Shown here in pieces: positions 55,507 to 64,000 of a stretch of 64,000 nt of DNA. Below the pieces are notes generated by a model. That model was not told where the DNA came from, searched no databases, and saw only the letters and a list, made by a program, of their open reading frames with translations. This stretch comes from Methylicorpusculum sp. (GTDB lineage Bacteria; Pseudomonadota; Gammaproteobacteria; Methylococcales; Methylomonadaceae): contig NZ_JAUSBX010000094.1 in the NCBI RefSeq assembly GCF_030651835.1, positions 1-64,000 on the forward strand, given 5' to 3'. Positions within the stretch are counted from its first letter, which is position 1. The number at the start of each line of letters is the position of its first letter. Both the position numbers and the translations under genes were made by a program.

Positions 55507-57168
55507 TCAGCTTTTTAAATACTTAACAACAGCATCCCAGACCGGCGCACCTGATAACGGCTCACCCACGCCTGCCCATCCGGCTACTTTGTAGGTTTTA
55601 TTCACTTGCAGCAGCGAACTGCCGGTCAAGGCAAGATCGGAAATCCGACTGCCCATAGCCGCACCCGGATTGCAACGAAACGTCATCCCACCCACCCGAA
55701 CCATATCGCCGCCCTGCCGGTAATAGGGATCCTTATTAAACAAATTATCCGCCACATCCTCCAGGATGCTTTTTATTTCATGCCCCTTAAGCCTTCTTAT
55801 AGAGGTCTCAGGATAGGTAATCGCGGTATGGTTCATGATATCTTCGAAAGTAATTTCATCCCCCGGCAGCACAGTATGGCCCCAACGGAAACCAGGAGAA
55901 AAAGCGATTTCGGCGTCATGGACCGTCATCAATGCGTCTAATATCAGTTGATCGAAAGTGCCGTGAAAATTGTCCCGCCTGAACAGCAACTGGTCTGCCA
56001 CCGCAACCGGTGTTTTCAGTTTAGTCAGATAGGGCGCCCTGATCGAGTCGATTAAACCCTGCATGTCCGGATCAGACGGCAGCAAATTGGCAAAAACCGG
56101 CAATAACCGGTAACGAAAATCGCATAACCGACCATTAACAATATCCAAATCCAGCACCGCTAAAAACTTGCCATGACTGCCCGCATTGGTGACCCAGGTT
56201 TGACCGCCCCGATTTTTGACTGAAAACGGTTTTGGCAAAGCATCGTGCGTATGCCCGCCCAAGATAAAATCCAGTCCGGAAACCTGAGAAGCCAGCTTCA
56301 CATCAACATCCAAACCGTTATGAGACAGCAACACAATCACATCAGCCGCTTTAAGCCGCTTGATTTCATCGATAGTAAGCTGCAGATTCTGCTCTTCAAT
56401 ACCAAATTGCCAATCAGGCACAAAGCGCTTGGGATTGGCTATCGCCGTGTAAGGAAAAGCCTGACCGATGACCGCAACGCGGGCCTGGCCCAGTTGCTTG
56501 ATGACATATGATTTAAAAACGCCGGGGTTCTCTAAATCCCGCTCAAACAGAGCTTCCTCGGTCAATGCGATATTCTGGGCGACAAATTCCCCGTTAAATG
56601 ATTTTAGATTCTCCATGACCTGAACCGGGCCATAAGTAAATTCCCAGTGCCCGGTCATAATGTCGACACCCAATAAATTGGCCGCAGCGACCATGTCCCG
56701 ACCCTGCGTCCAAAGCGCAGTTGCCGAACCCTGCCAACTGTCGCCGCCATCTAACAACAGGGTATTTTCAACGCCTCGCTCTGCTGTTAGTTTTTTGACC
56801 AGCGCCGCCAAATGAGCAAAACCGCCGACTTTTCCATAAACACGCGCCGCTTCGACAAAATCAAGGTGCGTAAAAGCATGCGCCTCTATTGACTGCGGCC
56901 TGAATCCATAATGATCCAGCAAGGCTTGACCTGCCAGATGAGGCGGCTGACCCAACCCCTCCCCTGCACCAAAACTGACATCCGGTTCACGGTAATAAAC
57001 CGGCATCAATTGCGCGTGACAATCGGTGAGGTGAAGCAGAGAGGCATTTCCAAACGAAGGAATTTCATATAAATCAGATTTTTCCAATACCTTTAATATG
57101 CTTCTAGTTTGGCAACCAGAGAGGGCAATGACCGAGGAAACGATCTGAATGAATTCGCGGCGGTTCAT
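55507..57168 (-). CDS. soxB: Thiosulfohydrolase SoxB
   Basis: A 553-residue protein of the 5'-nucleotidase/metallophosphatase family, matching SoxB: an N-terminal MNRREFIQ (twin-arginine-like) and hydrophobic signal, LLHLTDCHAQLMPVYYREP, GQPPHLAGQALLDHYGF, EAHAFTHLDFVEAARVYGK, LLDGGDSWQGSA, TGHWEFTYGP, LLSHNGLDV and LGGHTHDALP. SoxB removes sulfate from SoxYZ-bound intermediates in periplasmic thiosulfate oxidation and uses a manganese pair. No other sox gene is in the window. The lipobox-like LSGC near residue 17-20 could mean lipidation. Confidence 0.92.
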   Translation of the reverse strand: MNRREFIQIVSSVIALSGCQTRSILKVLEKSDLYEIPSFGNASLLHLTDCHAQLMPVYYREPDVSFGAGEGLGQPPHLAGQALLDHYGFRPQSIEAHAFTHLDFVEAARVYGKVGGFAHLAALVKKLTAERGVENTLLLDGGDSWQGSATALWTQGRDMVAAANLLGVDIMTGHWEFTYGPVQVMENLKSFNGEFVAQNIALTEEALFERDLENPGVFKSYVIKQLGQARVAVIGQAFPYTAIANPKRFVPDWQFGIEEQNLQLTIDEIKRLKAADVIVLLSHNGLDVDVKLASQVSGLDFILGGHTHDALPKPFSVKNRGGQTWVTNAGSHGKFLAVLDLDIVNGRLCDFRYRLLPVFANLLPSDPDMQGLIDSIRAPYLTKLKTPVAVADQLLFRRDNFHGTFDQLILDALMTVHDAEIAFSPGFRWGHTVLPGDEITFEDIMNHTAITYPETSIRRLKGHEIKSILEDVADNLFNKDPYYRQGGDMVRVGGMTFRCNPGAAMGSRISDLALTGSSLLQVNKTYKVAGWAGVGEPLSGAPVWDAVVKYLKS

Positions 57169-57505
57169 AAATTTAAATGGTAAACCCCATAGATACTGAC
57201 ACTTTTAGCATTTCAACTGACAAAACTGTCAGGTTCCATACATTCTTTTTTAAGCATAATCACCATCCTTAACCAGGACATTATTTGGCATTTAAATTGC
57301 TTATTTTTTGTTAGTCAAAAAAATTACTTACCTTCTTGATATAAGGAGCTAGGTAGACGCAAGAATCTATTTATCCCTAAAACTATGATCAATGATTTTG
57401 TCGAGCTTGATTTATAATTACGAACTACGCTTTCAGGCTGCAATTCCAAAAAAACCATTATGGACTTGTCAACTTCTCTTTCTCACAAAAGACCGGTAAA
57501 ACCCA
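57169..57505. other. Divergent intergenic region soxB/choice-of-anchor gene
   Basis: About 337 AT-rich bases holding both promoters. The only motif seen is a palindrome CTGACA-AAAC-TGTCAG at 57217-57232, 49-64 bp upstream of soxB, which could be an operator. Nothing else is recognised. Confidence 0.4.
57217..57232. promoter_or_regulatory. Palindromic operator candidate upstream of soxB
   Basis: CTGACA and TGTCAG half-sites with a 4-bp spacer form a perfect dyad. Its position fits an operator; the cognate regulator is unknown and it may be chance. Confidence 0.3.
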
Positions 57506-58546
57506 ATGAAAATGACTAAGCATTCCAAGTGTATACAGCGAAGCCTTGTATTCAGTTGTTTGATATTTCTATCGTTTTTCCATCATGCTCAGGCAAATTT
57601 CTTAGATTTAGGCCAAGCAGGCGGCTTTAATGCTTTCATATTAGGTGACATGACTGGATATGGCTCGGATGTTGAGGGCCGCCTCGCTGTCGGAGGAAAT
57701 CTTAAATTAAATCATTTCTCAGTCGCGATGGAACTGAGTTCTGCCTGGGATCAGCAAGACACTTTGGTTGTTGGCGGTAATCTTGAGTACACCAATGGCA
57801 GAGTCTACCATGGCAATGCTAGAATCGGCGGGACGGTATCTATCAATGAAACGGTCGGTTTTTATAGCGGAGAGAACCCTGCACAAACTAATGGCAGCCT
57901 CATTAACAACAATGACGTGGATTTTGATGCACTAAGCCAGCAGATTATTAATAAATCGCAAAATTGGGCTAATTTTGCTGCTAATGGTAACGTTAACTTG
58001 GAATACAGCCAATTGACATTAACAGGTGAAAATAGCGGATTGAATATTTTTTCAATAACTTCTGACCATTTAGCATCCACACAAAAGTTTACACTGAATA
58101 TACCTACAGATGCCTGGGCATTGATTAATGTAAGCGGTACTTCAGTCACCATGAACAACTTCGGATTTTTCCGTACTATCAACGGAGAAACCAATCAATT
58201 ACAAGACAACGCGCCACCTGTAAGACACGATGGAAGTCTCACCCAAAAAGTTTTATTTAACCTGACGGATGCAACATCTTTATTGTTACATTCCATAGGT
58301 ATCAAAGGCAGTTTACTTGCCCCTCTCGCCGATACAGTTTTCTATAATGGCCATATAGACGGCAATTTGTTAGTCGGCTCGTTACAAGGCAAAGAAGGTG
58401 AATATACAGGTCAAGTTAATCTATATCCTTTAACACCTGGTAGTCAAAACACTTCACCTGTTCCAATTCCAGGGATGTTGCCTATCTTAACTTTTGCTAT
58501 AAGCAGTTTGCTACTGTTAAGAAGACGTAAAAATATGATTGGTTAA
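57506..58546 (+). CDS. Choice-of-anchor A family secreted protein
   Basis: A 346-residue protein with an N-terminal signal peptide (SLVFSCLIFLSFFHHAQA). The domain starting FLDLGQAGGFNAFILGDMTG with GSDVEGRLAVGGNL and TLVVGGNLEYTNG matches the choice-of-anchor A family. The C-terminus has SPVPIPGMLPIL, a hydrophobic helix and RRRK, a degenerate PEP-CTERM-like sorting signal. It is probably an exported surface or extracellular matrix protein. It is divergent from soxB, convergent with bcsC. Confidence 0.85.
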   Translation: MKMTKHSKCIQRSLVFSCLIFLSFFHHAQANFLDLGQAGGFNAFILGDMTGYGSDVEGRLAVGGNLKLNHFSVAMELSSAWDQQDTLVVGGNLEYTNGRVYHGNARIGGTVSINETVGFYSGENPAQTNGSLINNNDVDFDALSQQIINKSQNWANFAANGNVNLEYSQLTLTGENSGLNIFSITSDHLASTQKFTLNIPTDAWALINVSGTSVTMNNFGFFRTINGETNQLQDNAPPVRHDGSLTQKVLFNLTDATSLLLHSIGIKGSLLAPLADTVFYNGHIDGNLLVGSLQGKEGEYTGQVNLYPLTPGSQNTSPVPIPGMLPILTFAISSLLLLRRRKNMIG

Positions 58547-58559
58547 AAGCTGAAACTTA

Positions 58560-58587
58560 CAACATCCTTGCCCCAGCAAGGATGTTG
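58560..58587. terminator. Terminator hairpin between choice-of-anchor gene and bcsC
   Basis: A perfect 12-bp stem CAACATCCTTGC/GCAAGGATGTTG with a CCCA loop, 13 bp after the choice-of-anchor gene and followed by a T-rich stretch. The convergent layout suggests it may serve both genes. Confidence 0.75.
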
Positions 58588-58639
58588 AATATCTTGAATT
58601 TTTGGCACCCGTAATCTCTAGGTAAAATAGTTATAACGA

Positions 58640-61108
58640 CTAATACATCTGCATATTACTGAACATACCCTCCGGTATGTCCGTACTATAAGATGCCTTT
58701 CTTTCTTCGAAGAAGTAACGAATAAATAATCCACCGGTGTAATCTTCGAAGTTGTTGGCGTGGCGAATCGCGGCTCCTGCACCAAATTGAATATTAGGCG
58801 TTGCTAACCAAACACCTTTTAATTCAAAATCCAAGGCTTGGCCCACATCCTTTTGTTTATCATAACGGCCTCTACCTGGATCAACTAGAGGGAACCAAGG
58901 CGTACTGGATTCATTAACGATTTGCGCTCCAGCCACAGCACGACCTTTTATAACAAATGACTTACCCTCATCAGTTAAAAAATTAACGCCGAAACCGGCA
59001 TTGATATAATGATCCGGACTGAAATAACCACCATGTCCTAACGTAAATTGGCTTAAGTTTTTCTCGTAATGCTCATACATTATCGACGGACCTATAGAAA
59101 AATAGTCAAATCCCCTAATTTTAATATTCCTGCCCAACCCTAACGAAGCAGCTAATGAAGTATTGTCAGCTACTTTGCTTCCGGTCAACATAACAATTTC
59201 GGCCGAACCGTTAAAATTCCATCTTTCGTTAAACTGATGATAACCTGATGCTTTAACACCTGAACGTAAAACTCGACCCCATTCCAAATCACTGTTACTT
59301 GCAGGAAGCGGAGAATTTAATTGATTCGCATAGGGATCACGAATACCTGTGTAGGAAAGAATGGATTGCCTGACCGGTTGCGAATAAACATTTAAACCCC
59401 AATGACCGGACTGGGTTTGCTGAATAAAACCAACATCAAACGTGATAGCTGGATCGACGACCCCACTGATCGGCGTACTACCCAGTCTGATAGAGGGACT
59501 AAACCACCCATCCTTACGGTATAAAAAATCGATTTCTAAGGCTTCGCTAAGCTTTTCAGTTGGCGAGAAGGGGCTTTTACATCCATTTAGAGTTGGATCG
59601 AGACTACCTATTGCCGACCTGCAGAAACCGGGGCTTCCTGAATGCAGCCCTATCCGACTGAGTGACAACTTGAAATTATGGACTCCGCCCACGGTGTAAG
59701 AACCGGTTACCACTGGCAACCTTAATAAATCGAGACGACCCAATCCATCTTCACCTGATTTATGACGACCATAAGCACCTGCATCTATATAAGCCGAGTC
59801 AATATTGGCCAAATCAGGAAAAAGATCGGGTGCCAATTGATAAGCCGATAGAAACTGCTTTCGGTAATAGAGTTCTTGAGCATGAAAATTTTTATATTCA
59901 TCAAACAGTAAACCGCCTTCTTGTCTGGCTTTTTTCTCCAACAAATCTCGACTGACCTGGGCCTGATTTTGAACATAAGCACTTGCATAGTTCTTGGATG
60001 GGTTTTGTTGATAGAGCCCATCAAACAGTTGAGCCGCTTTTTTATAGTCTCCCGAATTATTTGCAATCCACGCGTTTAACTCTTGTGTCTCGGCATCACT
60101 TCCGGTTGCGGCCTCTGCATGTTGAACGTATCCCGATGCGGCAATCGGATTATTAGCGTCAATTTCTTGCCAAGCTTTTGCCTTGTATATCCGTGCTACT
60201 ATTTTTTGTATTTCGATGTCAGCGTTATCGGATGCCTCGGTGATGGCTAGCGCTTTGTTTAACTCGCCTTGTTTCTCAAAACTAAGCGCTTGGCCGAGTC
60301 TTGCATTCTCATTAGAGGGGTTCCATTTTGCAGCTTTTTCAAACCATAGCTGGGCATTAGGGTAATCTTTTAAATCAAAAAAACGCCATCCTATAAGGCT
60401 GGCAATATTATCATCGTTAAAATGTTCAACCCAATGTGTTAATTGCTCAAAACTCTGCTGCTGAACATTTAAATCTGATTTCTGCTGGTTCAAATAATCG
60501 TCCTTCAGCCACTCATATTCCAACCTGTCAACATAATCACCTAACAGATAACTGCGTCCAATTTCGGCCAATTGCATAAAATCTTCATAATCCAAAACTG
60601 TGCGAGCCTTATCCAGAGTCGTCATCCTAAATGCAGTGTTTTGGCATTCTTGCAAGATAGTTTCATAGATGGATAGGCCAGCATGAGCATTATCTTGCTG
60701 GACCAGATTTTCAGCGCGATCCCACTTTGCCCCTAAATCACTACATGGTCCTACAGACTTTACTTTCTTGGGGCGCGCTTTAAGGGGTTTGGTAACTCGG
60801 TTATGTGAAAAACTTACCGAACCACTAACCCTGCTGCTACTTTGCATAGCATTTTGTAAATCAACAGGAACTTGCCAATTAGGAAAACGTTGTTTGAGCT
60901 GATTGATTTGCTGTTCAAGCGCTTTAAATTTTTTGGCTTCGTATAAGGCCCATAGGATGCTTTCGTCGGGTTGTTCCGCATGACTTGGTCGAAACAAAGG
61001 TAAGGCGTCAGGCTGACTTCCTGGTTTTTGTTCGATGCTTAAAGGCGCTGTATAACCCAGCGCAGGAAACAGCAGCACTAAAAAATAAAAAAAGCCGGAT
61101 TTGTTCAT
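58640..61108 (-). CDS. bcsC: Cellulose synthase outer-membrane subunit BcsC-like
   Basis: An 822-residue protein with a signal peptide (FYFLVLLFPALGYTAP), TPR-rich periplasmic region (about 120-400) with repeats such as NPSNENARLGQALSFEKQG and AAQLFDGLYQQNPSKN, and a C-terminal outer membrane beta-barrel (about 470-822) of the BcsC type ending GGLFIRYFFEERKA. It is shorter than the roughly 1150-residue E. coli BcsC, with fewer TPRs. It exports cellulose across the outer membrane. Its ATG overlaps the bcsZ stop by 1 bp. Confidence 0.85.
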   Translation of the reverse strand: MNKSGFFYFLVLLFPALGYTAPLSIEQKPGSQPDALPLFRPSHAEQPDESILWALYEAKKFKALEQQINQLKQRFPNWQVPVDLQNAMQSSSRVSGSVSFSHNRVTKPLKARPKKVKSVGPCSDLGAKWDRAENLVQQDNAHAGLSIYETILQECQNTAFRMTTLDKARTVLDYEDFMQLAEIGRSYLLGDYVDRLEYEWLKDDYLNQQKSDLNVQQQSFEQLTHWVEHFNDDNIASLIGWRFFDLKDYPNAQLWFEKAAKWNPSNENARLGQALSFEKQGELNKALAITEASDNADIEIQKIVARIYKAKAWQEIDANNPIAASGYVQHAEAATGSDAETQELNAWIANNSGDYKKAAQLFDGLYQQNPSKNYASAYVQNQAQVSRDLLEKKARQEGGLLFDEYKNFHAQELYYRKQFLSAYQLAPDLFPDLANIDSAYIDAGAYGRHKSGEDGLGRLDLLRLPVVTGSYTVGGVHNFKLSLSRIGLHSGSPGFCRSAIGSLDPTLNGCKSPFSPTEKLSEALEIDFLYRKDGWFSPSIRLGSTPISGVVDPAITFDVGFIQQTQSGHWGLNVYSQPVRQSILSYTGIRDPYANQLNSPLPASNSDLEWGRVLRSGVKASGYHQFNERWNFNGSAEIVMLTGSKVADNTSLAASLGLGRNIKIRGFDYFSIGPSIMYEHYEKNLSQFTLGHGGYFSPDHYINAGFGVNFLTDEGKSFVIKGRAVAGAQIVNESSTPWFPLVDPGRGRYDKQKDVGQALDFELKGVWLATPNIQFGAGAAIRHANNFEDYTGGLFIRYFFEERKASYSTDIPEGMFSNMQMY

Positions 61109-62139
61109 TAGAGCGTTTTTTTGGTTTGCTGATAAGTCAGCTTACTGAACAGCAAAAGCGTTGACGAATAGTAATCTTGATCGTCATCAAGAGTTACCTT
61201 GTCAAAATTATTTTTTCGACCCGATGACCATAAGGCCATCTCTTTGACTGAAGAAATTCCGTCGCTTGCACCAAATGAATCCATAATATTTTCATTTAGC
61301 GCAATCCATGCCGGAGTAAAAGACTGATAAAACGACCAATAGTCAGCAAAAACATCCAGTGCTTCGTTATCGATTTTTGCCATCATCAAATAAAGCGGCA
61401 CTCTTATCGCGTCATAACCAAAACGCTGATTTTTACTGGGAAACATCGTCTTGTCGCTATTGAGTTGCAACCAGTCCGGAGGAAGTTGCCAGCGACCGAA
61501 CCGGGCTCTTTTCAACAATTTTTGGCCGCTTGCTGTCAAACTTACCCATACTGGATCATTATCAAACGATTGAAAAGTGAGCAAAGCGGGGAAAACCCAA
61601 TAGGAAAGATTTATTACCGTGGCATCCGATGTTTTAAAGCCATATTCTCCAGGCAGAAAGATAGGTAATCCATCCCAGGAATCAACCAGCTTTTGCTTGA
61701 TATCCTGCATGATGTCTTTAGCTTCCTTTTCATAGTCAGGTAAAGACCATAACCTTGAGGCTTCCAATAAAGCCCATGCAATCAAAATATCTCCATCAGT
61801 TGCATTGTTAGGGTCTTCATCCGACAAAGGTAATTCAGCACGTCTTCGCCACATGAAAAGTTTATCTTTTCTGACTTGTAAATTCATTTGGGTCCATTGC
61901 CAAATCTGATTAAATGAATCTTTATCATTGTTTTTGACCGCTAAAATCATCCCATAGCCTTGCCCCTCCGAATGCGAGACATTCTGATTGCCAGTATCGA
62001 TAATTCTGCCGTCACTCGCTAAAAACTTGGATTTATACTGCTGCCAATCATCTTTGATGGACATATCCGGTTGCAGTTGACAAGCCGTAAGCAGAAAAAG
62101 AAAAGAGAGTAAGGCGCCTCTTAATATTACTGAAATCAT
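61108..62139 (-). CDS. bcsZ: Cellulose-synthesis endoglucanase BcsZ (GH8)
   Basis: A 343-residue family 8 glycoside hydrolase. The motif NQNVSHSEGQGYGM holds the catalytic Glu58, and ATDGDILIAWALLEAS holds a conserved Asp. BcsZ cuts disordered cellulose chains in the periplasm to aid export. The N-terminus LLSFLFLLTACQLQPD has a clear lipobox (LTAC, Cys20), suggesting lipidation, whereas E. coli BcsZ has a normal cleaved signal. It overlaps bcsB by 4 bp. Confidence 0.93.
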   Translation of the reverse strand: MISVILRGALLSFLFLLTACQLQPDMSIKDDWQQYKSKFLASDGRIIDTGNQNVSHSEGQGYGMILAVKNNDKDSFNQIWQWTQMNLQVRKDKLFMWRRRAELPLSDEDPNNATDGDILIAWALLEASRLWSLPDYEKEAKDIMQDIKQKLVDSWDGLPIFLPGEYGFKTSDATVINLSYWVFPALLTFQSFDNDPVWVSLTASGQKLLKRARFGRWQLPPDWLQLNSDKTMFPSKNQRFGYDAIRVPLYLMMAKIDNEALDVFADYWSFYQSFTPAWIALNENIMDSFGASDGISSVKEMALWSSGRKNNFDKVTLDDDQDYYSSTLLLFSKLTYQQTKKTL

Positions 62140-64000
62140 GAGTGAGTAGCTTTTTTATATCGGCTTAAGAACTTATGTATCAACCAAGCTGTAAATAGCA
62201 ATATACTAAAAATTAATCCCAGCCATTGCCAAGGATACTTGGAGAAATGCATGATCCATGTCATTTTTAGACTGTCGTCTCCAGACATAATTGATTCACC
62301 TTGCCGCTCCCAATGGAACTTGCCGTTTTTATCCCAAACAAAGATGTTACCCTGCACTTGCGACCATAATCCGGTTGAAAAAAGCTCTGTAAGACCAGAA
62401 TACAACTCAGTGCTGCCTTCGCTAAGTAATGCCAACACTACACCGTCGCGTTTTTGAGATAAATAGGACATCATTAGAAAACTATTACCCAAACCGGCAG
62501 TCTGCGAAATGACGACATTTTCGCGCTCAGTTGCTACTGGTTTATTTATCATATTATTATCAAATAATACGCGTTCGAACCTTTCAATCAGTGACTCGTT
62601 CTGAGCTAATTGTCTCTCTTTAAAACGATAGGGAAATAAGTTAGTCTTGCCCAGCTTAACGGGAGCTCCGTCTAATATAGGCGGTATGTTTTTAGCCGAA
62701 ATCTTGCCAATTAAGGCAATATTTTTCTTATCGTAATTGTCACTCTGCGTAATATTTAAGTCAAAAACAGGCGTGCCCTGATAACTGACCAATTGAGCAA
62801 TCAAATACCAAGCCGAGGCAATGGAATCTGAAGAAGTATCCAACATTTTGAATACTGTATTATCGCCTGAGGCATTGTTTAGCAACGGGAAACCGGTTCT
62901 CTCAAGCAATTTAAGATCCGGTAAATTTGCTACTCGGCCCGTTTCTGGAAATGATAGGGTGGAATCTTCATAAACGTTGGCCAGTAAGTTTTCTCGCTGG
63001 ACAAATGCGCACTCTCCGTATTCTGATGGAGTCAATACTGATTTAAAAGTCAGGGTATTGAGCCCAGGTTTAAAATTTCTTAATGGAACAGAAATTTGAT
63101 AATTTCGATAATGGGCCCCGCTTTCCTCTTTAAGCTGAATAGCGTGCACAAAACCATTATTAAGACTAATGTTGATCACCGAATCTTTGCGCATTGCCGC
63201 GCCATAAGCCAAGTTAAGATTCAATTTAACCAAGGTCTCTTCAGTGCTATAAAGATCGGCCGGCAACCTAAATTCCAACCTTGCTTCTGAGCTTTGAATA
63301 TCCATAAATTGGTTATAAAAATCCAAACTGGAAAAAGTATACGTATTTCCCGGAATAATTGATTTATCTGGCAAAAGAGGTTCGGCGACTGGAAAGTTCA
63401 ACGCGTTTATAACTGTTTGCTGAGCATCAGGAAAAGAAGCATTCAACAATGCGAACGATTGGACAGCCGATTTAACCTCATCGTCTGTTTGCCCGGAAAT
63501 CACCAGAATAAATTGATGTGTATTGGGATGTTGTTGAAACAAACCCAGGTAAGGACCTTCAATTGCTTGAGCTACGTGATCGGGCAGTAGTTGTTTAATC
63601 TGATCTTTGTTACCGACGATTACTGCATCGTTATTAAGTTGATCCATGTCGATTTTAAATTGCCCTATACCCGTGTTCCCCTCAACACTAACAGTTGACT
63701 CCATATAGCTTTCTTCGAGCTTCAGCGGCACGTATTTCAAACGTAATTTCACACCTTGCGCAATTATTGATCCCCAATATAGATAATCGTCTGAAACCGC
63801 CTTATCACCTCTAATGATGGTCAGAGAATAATGTTCTAGTCTGTCATTTATTAAGCTATTTAATTTAGATAATTTTTCTGTAATAGGTAGATTCTGGTAA
63901 TTTAGTGTTAATGAAGATTTTACTGCATCAAATTGAGTCCATAATTCAGGTGCACTCCAGTCTTCACATTCCGAATCAGTATAATGCTGAGCAGCTTTGA
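62136..64000 (-). CDS. bcsB: Cellulose synthase periplasmic subunit BcsB (partial, 5' end outside window)
   Basis: The frame stays open to the right edge, so the N-terminus lies outside the window; an internal GTG at 63752 is not the start. About 621 residues are visible, including ALLNASFPDAQQTVINA, QFILVISGQTDDEVKSAV, SSLDFYNQFMDIQSSEARLE, FVHAIQLKEESGAHYRNYQI, NLTFKSVLTPSEYGECAF-like segments and a C-terminal transmembrane helix near LGLIFSILLFTAWLIHKFL. BcsB guides the glucan chain through the periplasm with BcsA. bcsA should lie to the right. Confidence 0.88.
   Translation of the reverse strand, partial: KAAQHYTDSECEDWSAPELWTQFDAVKSSLTLNYQNLPITEKLSKLNSLINDRLEHYSLTIIRGDKAVSDDYLYWGSIIAQGVKLRLKYVPLKLEESYMESTVSVEGNTGIGQFKIDMDQLNNDAVIVGNKDQIKQLLPDHVAQAIEGPYLGLFQQHPNTHQFILVISGQTDDEVKSAVQSFALLNASFPDAQQTVINALNFPVAEPLLPDKSIIPGNTYTFSSLDFYNQFMDIQSSEARLEFRLPADLYSTEETLVKLNLNLAYGAAMRKDSVINISLNNGFVHAIQLKEESGAHYRNYQISVPLRNFKPGLNTLTFKSVLTPSEYGECAFVQRENLLANVYEDSTLSFPETGRVANLPDLKLLERTGFPLLNNASGDNTVFKMLDTSSDSIASAWYLIAQLVSYQGTPVFDLNITQSDNYDKKNIALIGKISAKNIPPILDGAPVKLGKTNLFPYRFKERQLAQNESLIERFERVLFDNNMINKPVATERENVVISQTAGLGNSFLMMSYLSQKRDGVVLALLSEGSTELYSGLTELFSTGLWSQVQGNIFVWDKNGKFHWERQGESIMSGDDSLKMTWIMHFSKYPWQWLGLIFSILLFTAWLIHKFLSRYKKATHS

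Noticed and set aside
1-64000. tRNA, rRNA or known ncRNA genes
   Set aside because: No T-loop-like motif in a cloverleaf context and no rRNA-like stretch was noticed by eye; a covariance-model scan would be needed to exclude small RNAs.

Overview
The window looks like chromosomal DNA of a gammaproteobacterium, most likely a methanotroph-like member of Methylococcales. The evidence is the set of gene neighbourhoods (aroQ-accB-accC, dusB-fis, prmA beside a DUF3426 gene, purH-purD), PEP-CTERM secreted proteins, a fused chemotaxis/partner-switching operon and a bcs cellulose locus. The order-level assignment is inference; no methane oxidation genes, rRNA or tRNA genes are visible.

Layout. 1-1.4 kb is accessory DNA: a palindromic repeat, a BrnT-type toxin with a ribbon-helix-helix antitoxin, and a transposase relic. 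1.4-13.2 kb is mostly + strand housekeeping: aroQ-accB-accC, prmA-DUF3426-rlmI-like, a small cysteine-rich pair of unknown function, a uracil/hypoxanthine glycosylase, dusB-fis, purH and purD, with alkB on the - strand. 13.2-25 kb holds a membrane GGDEF-EAL protein, apeB-msrB, oadG-oadA (no oadB beside it), a lipoprotein with twelve Glu-Arg-Asn repeats, an FMN reductase, an AGCS symporter with a DUF502 protein, and a PEP-CTERM protein. 25.5-27.6 kb is phoBR with a Pho-box-like site upstream of phoB.

28.0-42.6 kb is one long - strand operon read from right to left: cheY-cheA-cheW-mcp(PAS)-cheW-parA-STAS-cheR-cheD-cheB-mcp, then an HsbA-like STAS protein, an HsbR-like REC/PP2C/ATPase protein, a soluble MCP-hairpin-like protein and a diiron metallo-beta-lactamase-fold protein resembling the oxygen-binding ODP family. 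It joins receptor methylation, array positioning, partner switching and a possible oxygen/iron sensor.

43.0-55.4 kb is a + strand block of signalling genes bounded on the left by an integrase relic: a multi-PAS NarL-type kinase and regulator, a STAS protein, a GGDEF-EAL protein whose membrane domain closely resembles the ethylene-binding domain of plant ETR1, a REC-HDOD protein, a REC-PP2C phosphatase, a broken REC/HD-GYP gene and a kinase with an atypical receiver. Two members of this block are visibly decaying.

55.5-64 kb contains a lone soxB, a choice-of-anchor A secreted protein, and bcsC, bcsZ and bcsB on the - strand, with bcsB running off the right edge. c-di-GMP enzymes and cellulose genes in one window fit a surface-attachment lifestyle, but a direct link is inference.
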